The notes under the pieces were generated by a model. It ran no database searches, was not told the DNA's origin, and saw only the letters and a list, made by a program, of their open reading frames with translations. A program made the translations under genes and the position numbers. A stretch of 64,000 nt of DNA from Mesorhabditis belari (Eukaryota; Nematoda; Chromadorea; Rhabditida; Rhabditidae). Below are positions 51,901 through 63,083 of this stretch, piece by piece (the stretch's first letter is position 1; each line of letters starts with the position of its first letter). The DNA lies in assembly GCA_958450365.1 (NCBI GenBank), contig CAUEEP010000742.1, positions 3,268,501-3,332,500 on the forward strand. The letters run 5' to 3'.

Positions 51901-54900
51901 TCAAATCTTACATTTAAAATAGAGATCTTTGGGAGATTGTATAGGGTTTTCCATTCTTTTCTCAAGTAATCGAGATCACCGACGATCACTACGTGTTTCA
52001 GCTCATGATAATGGAAATTCGATGCGCGTAGAGGCATAATGAAATTACGAAGTCCTGAAATCCACGAGTAAAAAGATCACTTCACAATTTTCCTTTACCA
52101 ATTAATGGTGAATCTCGATCAGCGAAAAGACAAACGACAACGTGACCATTCAAAACGGTCATCGCTGCTTGGTGACGTTCCTAGGAATTGTTAATAATAA
52201 TTGTTAATGTGAAAAGCTCTATACTAACATTAAACAAGTAAAATAGTCAATTTCAGAGATCTTCAATTCTTCCGAGTATTCAAACCAATACAAAACACTG
52301 ACTTCTTTAGTGTTTTGTATTGATGAGATCAATTGACATCAATTGATCTATTCACTAACTTCTTTAGCCTTTAATTCATTAAATTGTTAATTAATTGATT
52401 GTTCAATTTCAATTAATGAATTTCATTTAATTTTTTAGCGTTTTAAGCAATTCATTTAGGCTCTATTAGATCAAAGTTTACCTTAAAAACTAGCAAACAA
52501 AACAAAATCAGAGCTCAAAGTACAGCTAGCTATAATCAAATTGATAAGATTTTTGAATAAAAGCTTCCTGAAATCATATTGTTATCGAAAAATGAGTGTT
52601 TTGTTCAGTCTGGATCAGTTTCATTGATCGAGTCTTGTTTAGCCTAGAGAGAACTAGAACCTAGATAGAACTAGAACCTAGATAGAACTAGAACCTAGAT
52701 AGAACTAGAACCTATATAGAACAGCTTCCAGCAATGAAGCTTGAAGCTATAAAGCTTGAAGCTTGAAGCAAGCCATCAAGCTTGAAGCAATCAAGCTTCA
52801 AACAATAAAGCTCTTGGTGTAGATGATCGACTTTAATTCGCTCACCAGCACACACTCATCGAGATTCCTCGCCGGACACCAATGGAACATGCCAGTCGAA
52901 TCGTATTTCATATCTTGTTGCTCGAATTCTTTACATAAATCAACGCCTCTACCATCTGGTGGAATCGAGAGAGAACTTCGACGACCTGTTGATGGCCTAA
53001 AGATTACTTAATTCTCAATAACTATTTTCTAAAGTTTTTCTAAAAATCAATTCAAAGCTAAGTGCTTTCTAAAGGAAAGTCGGGTTTGAATGGAAAAATT
53101 GGTGATTTCAAAGGTTAGAGTTGATTGGGAAGTGGGAAGGGAAGGGAAGGGAAGGGAAGGGAAGGGAAGGGAAGGGAGGGGAAGGGAAGGGAGGGGAATC
53201 GGGGAATTGTTGACGATCTGCTGTAATGTGTAGTCTCACGTAAACGCACACCTTTTGGCACATTTTTACAGCTACGTTTTCAGGATTTTTAAGTCTTAAA
53301 AGTATGCCAGAAAGCCGATATCCCAGAAAGCGTGCGTTTTCGTTTCTCAGACAACAATTCAATTCAAAATCCTTTCCTTGGATGGAAACATTCATCAACT
53401 GGCACAGAAAAGAGTTTCTGATTCACCAAATCAGAAATCAGAAATTCTTTTCTGTGCCAGTTGACGAATGTTTCCATCGCAAGTACAGGGTTTTGTGTTG
53501 TCTGAGAAACGAAAACGCACGCTTTCTGGGATATCGGCTTCTGGCATGCTTTTAAGACTTAAAAATCCTGAAAACGTAGCTGTTTCAAATTTCAAATTTC
53601 AAATTTCAAAAATTTTTAGCATCTCGTCAAACAAAAATCCCCAAAAATAATAAAGAAAAAAAAATAAAATTTCGAGTTTTAAATTGGATTGGAAATGTTC
53701 TTTGGTGCTTAATTTCTTATTTTTTTTACATAAGTTTCTTGATCTCGTAAGCGACTCGCATCGATTTCCCCATCAAATGATGATCTGATTGTGAGCTGAA
53801 AGTGAGTCAGCACTAATCGTTTTTTAGAGTTACGACTTTTCAACTTACAGCTTTTCAAGTTACAGGTTTTTAGCTTTCACCTTTCAACTTACAGCTAGCA
53901 GCTAGCAGCTAACAGCTAGCAGCTTTCAGTTTTCAGCTTTCAACTTTAGCTTTCAGCCTTTCAACTTACACCTTTCAGCTTTAGCTTTCAGTTTTCAGCT
54001 TTCAGCCTTTCAACTTTCATCTTTCATCTTTCAACTTTCAACTTTCAACTTACACCTTTTCTTTCAACACGATTCTCTTCTGTGACTTCCAGAATGAGCT
54101 ATGAAATCGTTTAAAGCTTGTCTTTACCTCACGTCGTTCAATTGAAAGTTGAAAGTTGAAGTTGAAAAGCTGAAAGCTAAAGTTGAAAGCTGAAAGCTGA
54201 AAGTTTCAGCTTTTCAACTTTCAACTTTCCTCTTTCAACTTTCAACTTTAGCTTTCAGCCTTTCATCTTTCATCTTTCATCTTTCAACTTTCAACTTACA
54301 CCTTTTCTTTCAACACGATTCTCTTCTGTGACTTCCAGAATGAGCTATGAAATCGTTTCAAACTTGTCTTTACCTCACGTCGTTCACCATTCTCAGCTGA
54401 ACTTGCGATCCGATTGGATTCCCTTGTTGCCCACTTGTCGCATTCGTGTCAATGTTTTGACGAGCTGTAAATTTTGAGAATTTCATTTTTGATGACACTT
54501 TTATAAAGGTGTAATTTGGAAAGATTTGAGCAATGATCTTTTTTTTTTAAAATGAACTTTTTTACTCTGTGCTCTTACAAACAAACGTTTTCTGAGTTTC
54601 ACACTTTTCCTTTACTTTTCCTAAGAGCACAAAGCGTTATCACAAGAGAAACGAAGCTTTCTGGTGCACCAGAAAGGGTATGTTTCGACGCGACGAAGTA
54701 CACTAGACACGCGTCTAAACATTCGCCATCTGGTACGCCGATTTTCAGCTTGAAAAATCGATCAAAAGTTCCTGTGACTTCCAGGAAAATGATTATTGCT
54801 CAAATCTACTTAAGAAATCAATTTCATTTTGATTTTCATGCAGCGACAGTGCATTGGAGAGAAAATTTGTGACTAAAAGGGATTTTCTCGAAAAGAATTC

Positions 54901-57900
54901 ATCTAAAAACAGCACAACGAAAGCGGAAAAGAAAGAAAAGCTGTCAAAGAAATGAACTAAAAGGGAAAAGTCGGTAAAAGGGATTGGAAAGGGTTTGGAA
55001 AGGGATTTCATTTGAAATAACTTTAGTCTGAAAGAGGGGATGGGTACAGTTTGTGTACTTTGCGAGCTGATAAACGCATCTCTTCTGGCCTACCAGTGTG
55101 TCAGAGAGGAGAGCACAAAGTACACAAAGGATGGTGTACTTTGTGAGCTGATAAACGCATCTCTTCTGGCATACCAGTGTGTCAAAGAGGAGAGCACAAA
55201 GTACACAAAGGATGGTGTACTTTGTGAGCTGATAAACGCACTCTTCTGGCATACCAGTGTGTCAAAGAGGAGAGCACAAAGTACACAAAGGATGGTGTAC
55301 TTTGTGAGCTGATAAACGCATCTCTTCTGGCATACCAGTGTGTCAAAGAGGAGAGCACAAAGTACACAAAGGATGGTGTACTTTGTGAGCTGATAAACGC
55401 ATCTCTTCTGGCATACCAGTTAACAGTGTGCCGGAGACTGTGTGTTAAGGGGAGAGCACAAAGTACACGAACTTTGGGATCGTGTACTTTGTGCTGTACT
55501 GTGCATATCCTCTGGCGCAAAGAGTCGTTTGCCAGAGAACAGAGTACACAAACTCTTTGTTTCTTTTTTTTTTTTTGTGGAAATTCTGGATTGTTTTTTG
55601 CCTTTTTCATACCGTAGCTCTTGTCAAAGAGAACATCGAAATCGTTGTTGAAGTCTGTAACTAATGAAAAACGATGAAAAACGATGAAAAACGACGAAAA
55701 ACGAATGCAAAACGGTGAATTTCCTCCTTTCTATTGTCAAAATTCGTCAACACACCCTTTCTGGCATTTCCTGACCAGAAAACGGATCGTTTAAATCAGA
55801 AATTTATAGACCTCAAGCCTACACCTACCGTAAATACTGTAATAGTACCCCATCCTCATAATGACGGTGCAGAGTGTTGTGCGTAGTCTAGCTTTGAACG
55901 AGTTCTTCTCGACACTGGTTTATGCTACAATATGCGCTTAGGTATCAAAAAATAGCCCTGAATTTCAGCTATTTTTTGATACCAAAGACGCATTTTTTGA
56001 AAGTGCGGGCGCTTTGAAAGAAATGAAATACTAAAACTTTTGGGGCCGCGGGGCTTTGGGGGGGGGGGGGGGAATTACAAGGTTTTAAGGGAACCCATTT
56101 TTCCGAAAACCCCCAATTTTTAAAAAAACAAAAAAGGGAAAAGGGCCCCCAAACTTTTGCGACTACGCGACTGTACGAGGGCGGGGGAGTACTATTACAG
56201 TATTTACGGTAGCTATCATCAAATTGATAAGATTTTTTTTTGAATAAAAACTTCCCCAAAATCATATTGTTATCAAAAAAATGAGTGTTTTGTTAAGAAA
56301 ACAAAACAAAAAAATCATAAAACCCAATCTTTCATGCTTTTTTTTTGTTTAAAAGTCTTTTACACCTTTTTTTTTTGTTTGTTTTGAATGATGACTTTGA
56401 TACTCACCGGCTTTTACGTTGATCGCTTTGGTTGAACGACGAAACAGATTCACTAAAGGATAATCTAGAGGGGAAAAAAACACAGCAATTCAAAAAGAAA
56501 CTCTCAAAAGAATCTATAGGTTTGATTTAACGCAAAAAAATGGTCTAAAAATGGTCTAAAATGGTCAAAAATAGTCTAGAAATGGTCAAAGATTGTCTAG
56601 AGATGGTCAAAAATCCAGAAAGGTCAAAACCTGCCTGAAAGTCAAAAATGGCCCATAATAGTCTAGAAGTGGTAAAAAAAGGGCCAAAAATCATTTAGAA
56701 ATGGTCAAAAACATCTAGAAATCGTCTAGAAATGGTCAAACTTCTAAAAACCTTCAGCTTAAACTTGAAAATCTTCACTATAAGCTTTAGCTAGTAAACA
56801 AGATCTAGCTATTTACAGAAGAATGCTTTGATATGAAATAGATTATTTGATATTAAAGGATTAGATCGAATTAGGTTTAAAGCAAAGGGGGAAGTATGGA
56901 CGACAATACAATTGAAGCACCCGGCCGAACCCCTGTCTTTGAGAAACTATTAGTGTTATACATTTCGAAGCTCTTTCAAGGGCACAATGGTATACTAATA
57001 TTTAAATAGGGAAAGACAAGGGGTTATGAAGTTTTTCTATGTATTTTTGTCTGAGTGTAGATCCGCCCAACTATTTACCTTGCTTAAGCCATTTTGTTTC
57101 TACAGTTTCCTTCAAAATTTCCCCTAAACAAGTCAAATCCCATCAAAAAACACTCACAATTCTTGCATTTACACTTCTTGATAAGTGTCACGTCGCGAAT
57201 ATCCTCGTGACATTGTTTACACCAGAAAAACGCTCTGAAAATGAATGAAATGTTTAAATGAATGAATATTGATCAAAATTGGATATCACGTAATAGTTTA
57301 AACGAAAAACTTTCCGTTAAAAAGCTTTTTTAAAATATTTTTTTTTTTTGACGAACCTCTTCACTTCATCAGCACTCTGAGCGATGAAGAAACCTTGAGT
57401 TTGCGGTTGAATTGTGATGTGTGGACCTGCAAATACAATAGGCTAAGGTTTTGATTAGTTTTCGAATCCCTAATCCTGTTAACTCTTACCAGGATTGATC
57501 GCAATATTACACTCTTTGTTCTCTTCATCTTTTAATTCAATCGCTAACAAAAGGAGACCAAGTCGAGTGAAGAGTAAACTGTAAATGATCAGAAAATAGA
57601 TAAGAAGGATAACGAATTTCGATTAGAATTGGGTCAGACTTTGGCTTAGACTTGGCTTAGACTTTGCCTTAGACTTTGCCTTAGACTTTGCCTTAGACTT
57701 TGCCTTAGACTTTGCCTTAGACTTTGCCTTAGACTTTGGCTTAGACTTTGGCTTAGACTTTGCCTTAGACTTTGGCTTAGACTTTGCCTTAGAATTTGCC
57801 TTAGAATTTGGCTTAGACTTGCCTTAGACTTTGCCTTTGACTTTGGCTTAAACTGGTGACAACTACAAAGCACAACACCAACTCGGAAGCCTCCGGGAAT

Positions 57901-60900
57901 GTCATTCCAACAAAGCCGTGACTCAATGTATCCGTGTACATCTCCATTCCCGCACCACAGAGATAAAGATTCAACCAATCCGGTGTTTCGCGTGACTGAA
58001 ATATTGAAACTTGAAAGAAACCACCACTAGCACAACCACCACAACAATGAGACTCATTGGAATTGGAAAATAACGATGTACATGCTGTCCTCAAGACTTC
58101 AAGGGAAGACAAGACTTCAAGGGAAGACAAGACTTCAAGATAAGACAAGTAAAATGTCTTGTTAAGATCTTGGAGTAGATTTAAACGTGCTTATTCCTTT
58201 AGATTTCTTAAAGATCTTTACAAGAACTTTAAAACTATTGGAACAACATGCAAGACTTTACTTTACAGAACATTTTACAAAACTTTACTTTACAGAACTT
58301 TACTTGACAGAGCTTTACTTTATAGAACTTTACTTTACAAAACTACTTTATTGAACTCTACTTTACAGAACTTTAATTGACAGAGCTTTACTTTATAGAA
58401 CTTTACTTGACAGAACTACTTTATTGAACTCTACTTTACAGAACTTTACTTGACAGAACTTTACTTGACAAAACTTTAACATAAAGCTCCTCCATTGCCG
58501 ACGAAACAATTGTACATTCACAACAATTGCAGACAACAACAGAAATTGGGTTTACAAATTTTGAATAATAAAAATGAAAACAAATTGTAATTGAAAACAA
58601 ATTCCCGCATTTGAACTCACTCGGCGGCTTGTGGGAAAGTCATTGCGTTGAATGCTGGTGATAGCTTCTCTGTATACATCTCCATTCCAGCACCTCGCAA
58701 ATAGTCATTCAACCAGGCTGGTGTGTGTGGAGACTTTAAGTTTTTTTTTTTGTAAGTTTATGGTTTTATACATTTAGTTAAGTGGAAAAACTATTAGTTC
58801 ACAAAGTTTGAGCTCAAAATGAAACCTAGAGCTAAAGCAAAGAGCTAGAGCTTCTAGAGCTTCTAGAGCTTCTAGAGCTTCTAGAGCTTCTAGAGCTTCT
58901 AGAGCTTCTAGAGCTTCTAGAGCTTCTAGAGCTAAGCATTTAGCTGTGAGCACGGCTCTGAGCACAAGAAAGTTAAGGGAAAAATTACCCATCTTCAAAA
59001 CAGCAATCAACAAAAGTTAGGTAAAGAGAAAAGAAAGATTTTGTTGTTTTGAAATTGAATTTTGAATTGAAACGAACTGTTTTAAAGCTACGCATTGCGA
59101 AGAGATTCGCCATCATTGTCGAGAAACCGGGCGCCAAACACGATTGCGCAATGAAACCAAGCTTTAACTCAGCCAAACAAATCACATCGTCACCCCTTCG
59201 CCAATCCCATGATGGGATATTCAAGAGATATGCCTGAATTGATTGCCTGATTGCTTTAGAGCCTTCCAATTCAGTTCCATTCATATCAAAGTATTGACTT
59301 TCATATCAAAGGATTAACTAAATTTACCTTATTATGATATTGCATGAGTTGCACGATCACTCGAATGTCACTTGAATAATTCTTGATTGAGATCACTCGC
59401 ATGATATTTGCTGCGTCTTCTGCGTCCGGATTTGTTGAGTATTTGTTGGCTAACACAAGGCAAGCATCCGCGTCACCTACCTAGAAAGATTCTCGAGCTT
59501 GATCTTGATCTTGAACTTGATCTTGATCTTGACCTTGATCTCGAGCTTGATCTTGATCTCGATCTTAAACTTGAACTTGATCTCGATCTTGATCTTGAAC
59601 TTGATCTTAATCTCGATCTTGATCTGGATCGTGCTTAATCCTATCTAGCAATCTAAATCTAATCTAAATCTAATCCAAATCTTCAATCTAAATCTAATCT
59701 AAATCTTCAAAACTATGCTATTTTTTTGATTTCTCAAATAAATCCTTAAAGAAATCATCCGAATTTTCAAATTAAATAACTAAATAAGCAAATTGAATGT
59801 CACAATAAGTAGATAAAAGATTTCTACAGCAACTCTGTACTCCAGAAAGTTTTACTAATCAATTACTGAAACAGTAAGCATTTAGAGAACTCGAGGAGTT
59901 TACACCAACCTTTACTCTCGATAAATCTAATGAATCCATAACGGTGCCGGTGAAGAATTCGACTTTTGTGAAGTGTCGCTTGAATAAACCTTCTAACTCC
60001 AAGTCGGGCACTACTCTAGAATGATTGCTTTATTGTCATGGGCTTTCATTGAAGTCTTTTCTAGTCTCAAGTACGGCAAAAGACTATCCCAAGTCTTTCT
60101 TCAAAGTCTTTCTTCAAAAACTCGACTCTAAAGATGGCTCAACATTGGAAATACTTTCCAATGTTGAGCCATCTTTACTCTTTACTTGGTTTACTCTTTA
60201 TCTTAAATCCCAGCTCGAAAACAAGCTCAATGAAAACAAGCTTTTGATTTGTTTTCCCTGTTTTCCCTGACTTATTCTTTTCCTTACCAACCCTAAGCTT
60301 TTCTCTTTTGGGCTAGCTAAATTCTGGATTGAATTACATATGGATTCCGCAAATTCCCCAAACATAATCAACCTCCTCTCCCCCTTTCTTTCTTGGGTTT
60401 CTTCTTCTAAAACTTGTTCTCGATTTTCCCGTAAAAGAAAAGAATTTGTGTTACTCAAAAGTAGCTACAGCTTCAGCTACAGCTTCAGCTTCAGCTTCAG
60501 CTACAGCTTCAGCTACAGCTTCAGCTACAGCTTCAGCTACAGCTTCAGCTACAGCTTCAGCTACAGCTTCAGCTACAGCTTCAGCTACAGCTTCAGCTAC
60601 AGCTTCAGCTCCAGCTTCAGCTCCAGCTTCAGCTCCAGCTTCAGCTACAGCTTCAGCTACAGCTTCAGCTACAGCTTCAGCTACAGCTTCAGCTACAGCT
60701 TCAGCTACAGCTTCAGCTACAGCTTCAGCTACAGCTTCAGCTACAGCTTCAGCTACAGCTTCAGCTCCAGCTTCAGCTACAGCTTCAGCTACAGCTTCAG
60801 CTCCAGCAGCTACAGCTTCAGCTACAGCTTCAGCTACAGCTTCAGCTACAGCTTCAGCTCAGCTCAGCTCAGCCAGCCAGCTTCAGCCAGCTTCAGCTAC

Positions 60901-62949
60901 AGCTTCAGCTACAGCTTCAGCTACAGCTTCAGCTACAGCTTCAGCTACAGCTTCAGCTACAGCTTCAGCCGCTTCAGCTACAGCTTCGGCTCAGCTTCAC
61001 CAGCTCAGCTTCAGCTACAGCTTCAGCTACAGCTTCAGCTACAGCTTCAGCTCCAGCTTCAGCTCCAGCTTCAGCTACAGCTTCAGCTACAGCTTCAGCT
61101 ACAGCTTCAGCTACAGCTTCAGCTACAGCTTCAGCTACAGCTACAGCTTGAATGTATTTTTTTGCTAAGAAGGCTAGAACTTTGCTAAGAATATAAAAAC
61201 ATTAATTGTAAATCAATCGTTAAGTTTGATAGTTTGATAGTTTGATAGTTCAAAACCTGTGCAAGAAGACCACTTCCACATCGACGTCGTCACGGTCCTC
61301 GTGGAGAAAATCCTGGAAAAAATCTCCTTATCCATGAACTTCATAATGCCATTTTTGTTGCTTCTTGCTTAACAATTATGTAAAAAAAAGCCTATCTGAC
61401 CATCGGAAAGCCGAACTAGTACACCAAAAGGATGTGTTTACAAGCAAATTTCAGCTCAAAGTACATTTGGGAACACTTGAACTTGACGCCTTTCTAAACG
61501 CGCCCCATTTGGCACACCGATTTCCCAACGGTTTTCTTATTTACCCCACGAAAACCTAAGGAATCTAGTGCACTAGATGGGGTTTGTTTACAAGATGGCA
61601 AGTTTCAGCTCATAGCTTTCAGCTCATAGCTTTCATCTCATAGCTTTCAGCTCATAGCTTTCAGCTCATAGCTTTCAGCTCAAAGCTTTCAGCTCATAGC
61701 TTTCAGCTCAAAGCTTTCAGCTCACAAACCTGTAGAAAATGTGAAACGGAGTCATATGTAATGTGCCCACAAACGACGATGTGTTTTTTCCCGTGTTCTC
61801 CTTTATATTCCCCGCCATACTTTTGACGATTACCGATCAGATCCGCGATTTCGGGAACGTATGAGGCGAACATGGCCTGAAAATTTGACGATATTTATTT
61901 AGCTTCTTTTTTTTCACAAACCAGCCCGCCGAGAATGAAGAATACCATGAAGATTCGACCGCAAAGTGTTGTACAATAAATATCACCGTAGCCTGGAAAA
62001 GGGATTTGAGTTTTTGACTAATAAATTGGCTTTGATTCTTAGAAATTAAAGAATTTTTGCAAGAAATTGAAGCTCATAAGCTTTTACAAGCTTTAATAAG
62101 CTTTCTACAAGCTTCTACAAGCTTTAACAAGCTTCTACAAGCTTTAACAAGCTTCTACAAGCTTTCACAAGGTTCTACAAGCTTTAACAAGCTTTCACAA
62201 GGTTCTACAAGCTTTTACAAGCTTCTACAAGCTTTAATAAGCTTCTACAAGCTCAAACTAAGCCCAGAAGTCAGATCGGACCCAGGCTAGGCCAAATCAC
62301 AAAATCCAAGTCTTGCTTTAAGTTAAGCTATAGACCAGATTCAGGTTTCGCTTTGGCTGACTTTGGAACATTCGATGGAAACCGGCGAGCTGATACAGAC
62401 CTAATTTCAGATCTCGAGGATTTCCGACCAAGACTTGACTTTTGCCTTTCTGACTTAAAGCTTTTAAGGCTTTTAAAACCCATAAGCCACCTAGATTTCA
62501 ACTTTAATTGATCTTATTTCCCCATGGATTCATTTCCCGACTCACCAACGGTACTCATGGTGACGAGAAGAAAATAGACACAATCAGCATAGGTTATTCG
62601 ATGCGGATTCACAAAGCCTTTGAAGAAATCACCCGAATTTTCAAACTAAATGCGTAAATTGGATGTCACAATAGGTAAATAAAAGATTTTAACAATTAAA
62701 CGGCAACAAAAAAATATGAAAAATTTTTTTTATATGAAAAATTCACCAAGTGAACTCCGCCAGCGCCAGTGAGACAAACCGAAACGAAAATCGTTACCAA
62801 TTGAGTCAATCTGCAAATAAGAATTGATTCTTTTAATTGTTTAATCTTTCTTTAAACAAACCTTATAGAAGACGAGGTTTTAAGAATGTTTAAATATTGT
62901 AGAATGTCAGGCACTGTCATTAGTCGAAGCGCGCGCAGAAACCGGAACC
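48983..62949 (-). CDS. slo-1: BK-type large-conductance Ca2+-activated K+ channel SLO-1, C-terminal 915 residues, 5' end outside window
   Basis: Voltage- and calcium-gated K+ channel controlling excitability in neurons and muscle. Exons: 62862-62949, 62747-62810, 62546-62645, 61922-61992, 61730-61876, 61257-61312, 59910-60015, 59328-59480, 59078-59233, then either 58621-58733 or 57883-57995, 57490-57578, 57357-57426, 57158-57234, 56408-56464, 55613-55654, 54374-54464, 53730-53795, 52846-52996, 52099-52180, 51912-52054, 51398-51542, 51219-51350, 50971-51101, 50758-50870, 50553-50634, 49890-50051, 48983-49045. All phases agree. S4 reads [20 protein letters not shown]5 [12 protein letters not shown], the filter TVGYGDIYC. 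RCK1 has [14 protein letters not shown] and [22 protein letters not shown]2 [16 protein letters not shown]. The calcium bowl is [14 protein letters not shown]. The C-terminus ends YEPGKRVL. S1-S3 and the start lie beyond 64000. Most large introns carry minisatellites or MITEs. Confidence 0.96.
49316..49415. mobile_element. 100-bp MITE with CAGTCGAACCTCTCTATAAC ends
   Basis: Short relative of the element at 28695-28868: the same ends, TA flanks and a TTATATAGAGG-type interior. It lies in the last intron of slo-1. Confidence 0.75.
49485..49585 (+). other. tRNA-like sequence (possible SINE head or tRNA pseudogene)
   Basis: An A-box-like TAGTCTAGGGGTTAGTGC is followed about 45 nt later by a B-box-like GGGTTCGATTAC. 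GAGCG and CGCTC could pair as ends. The full cloverleaf does not fold by eye. It sits in the last intron of slo-1. Confidence 0.35.
50394..50592 (-). repeat. slo-1: 100-bp tandem duplication covering an exon end and its donor in slo-1
   Basis: Units 50394-50493 and 50494-50593. The second contains the real exon end [13 protein letters not shown] and its GTAAGC donor. The first repeats the same coding end and donor downstream, in the intron, without an acceptor copy. Confidence 0.85.
51693..51890. repeat. 9-bp minisatellite TTAGCTATG / TTAGCTAAG
   Basis: About 20 units alternating in a 27-bp higher-order pattern, in a slo-1 intron. Confidence 0.9.
52640..52815. repeat. 17-bp AGAACTAGAACCTAGAT repeat followed by AAGCTTGAAGC repeat
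   Basis: Four to five copies of the 17-mer (52640-52721), then about eight CTTGAAGCAA-type units. Both lie in the slo-1 intron before 52846. Confidence 0.85.
53131..53200. repeat. GGGAA pentanucleotide repeat
   Basis: About 14 copies of GGGAA with GGGAGG interruptions in a slo-1 intron. Confidence 0.9.
53269..53582. repeat. Long hairpin, 314 bp, arms of about 150 bp (foldback element)
   Basis: The left arm begins CAGCTACGTTTTCAGGATTT and the right arm ends with its inverse. The arms pair over almost their full length around a short centre of CACCAAATCAGAAATC. Both arms yield short open frames such as [14 protein letters not shown], an inverted-repeat artefact. It is transcribed within the slo-1 intron, so a double-stranded RNA is possible. 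Confidence 0.85.
53876..54310. repeat. TTTCAGCTTTCAAC-type repeats and a duplicated exon end of slo-1
   Basis: Degenerate 7-14 bp units in both orientations. Within them, 54055-54140 duplicates 54299-54389, including the last bases of the exon at 54374-54464 and its GTAAAG donor. Confidence 0.8.
55045..55500. repeat. About 81-bp tandem repeat with hairpin units, five copies
   Basis: Each unit opens GTGTACTTTGTGAGCTGAT and closes with the inverse GCACAAAGTACAC, so each can fold on itself. It lies in a slo-1 intron. Confidence 0.9.
55828..56209. mobile_element. TA-flanked MITE with CCGTAAATACTGTAATAG ends, 382 bp
   Basis: About 22-bp inverted ends related to the pogo-like termini at 9621 and 63084. 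The interior has a 16-bp inverted GGTATCAAAAAATAGC pair at 55941-55984 and a G11 run with strongly irregular sequence (56040-56170). Confidence 0.75.
56535..56755. repeat. AATGGTCAAAAATAGTCTAG-type degenerate repeat
   Basis: About ten diverged units in a slo-1 intron. Confidence 0.8.
57632..57850. repeat. 12-bp minisatellite TTAGACTTTGCC
   Basis: About 17 units, ending next to the donor of the alternative exon at 57883. The unit encodes spurious QSLR/QSLS frames. Confidence 0.9.
57883..58733 (-). other. slo-1: Mutually exclusive alternative exon pair in slo-1 (57883-57995 and 58621-58733)
   Basis: Both are 113 bp, start in phase 0 and end with GA before the donor. They encode homologous versions of the RCK1-RCK2 link: [20 protein letters not shown] and [20 protein letters not shown]. 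Using both would break the frame (226 bp), so one or the other must be used. Alternative exons at this place are known in slo genes of other invertebrates. Confidence 0.85.
58093..58480. repeat. GACTTCAAGGGAAGACAA triplet and CAGAACTTTACTT minisatellite
   Basis: Three 19-bp units at 58093-58148, then about 15 units of 12-16 bp at 58255-58480. They lie between the two alternative slo-1 exons. Confidence 0.85.
58843..58934. repeat. 9-bp palindromic minisatellite TTCTAGAGC
   Basis: Ten near-perfect units containing the TCTAGA and AGCT palindromes, 110 bp upstream of the alternative exon at 58621-58733. Confidence 0.95.
59502..59632. repeat. CTTGATCTTGAT hexanucleotide repeat
   Basis: About 21 hexamers (CTTGAT, CTCGAT, CTTGAA variants) in a slo-1 intron. 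Confidence 0.95.
60463..61149. repeat. 12-bp minisatellite AGCTACAGCTTC, 687 bp
   Basis: About 57 units in a slo-1 intron, the largest array in the window, with a few AGCTCC variants and two disordered patches (60855-60895, 60968-61010). It yields long spurious Ser/Tyr/Phe and Ala/Thr/Ser frames. Confidence 0.98.
61605..61729. repeat. 14-bp minisatellite AGCTTTCAGCTCAT
   Basis: About nine units ending next to the slo-1 exon at 61730. The array abuts the splice donor. Confidence 0.95.
62080..62255. repeat. AAGCTTCTACAAGCTTTAAC minisatellite
   Basis: AAGCTT-based units of 10-22 bp, about 15 in a slo-1 intron. Confidence 0.9.
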
Positions 62950-63083
62950 CTAGAAAGAAAATCAATTGATAATTGACATTGTTTAAAGAAAATAATTGAC
63001 AATGTTTAAGATATTATCTCAGTTTTTTTATTTAATTACTTTTTTTTCACTGTTATTTAACAAAATAAGAAGATTTATATATA

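Noticed and set aside
53304..53555. Two open frames with the shared peptide [11 protein letters not shown]
   Set aside because: They are the two arms of a hairpin read on opposite strands, not homologous genes.
55182..55610. 142-codon minus-strand frame with repeated CVLCSL motifs
   Set aside because: Derived from the 81-bp tandem repeat in a slo-1 intron.
60340..61188. Long Ser/Tyr/Phe-rich open frame of 282 codons (and a 240-codon Ala/Thr/Ser frame)
   Set aside because: Both are translations of the 12-bp AGCTACAGCTTC array inside a slo-1 intron. Any frame without a stop in the unit stays open. Not a gene.
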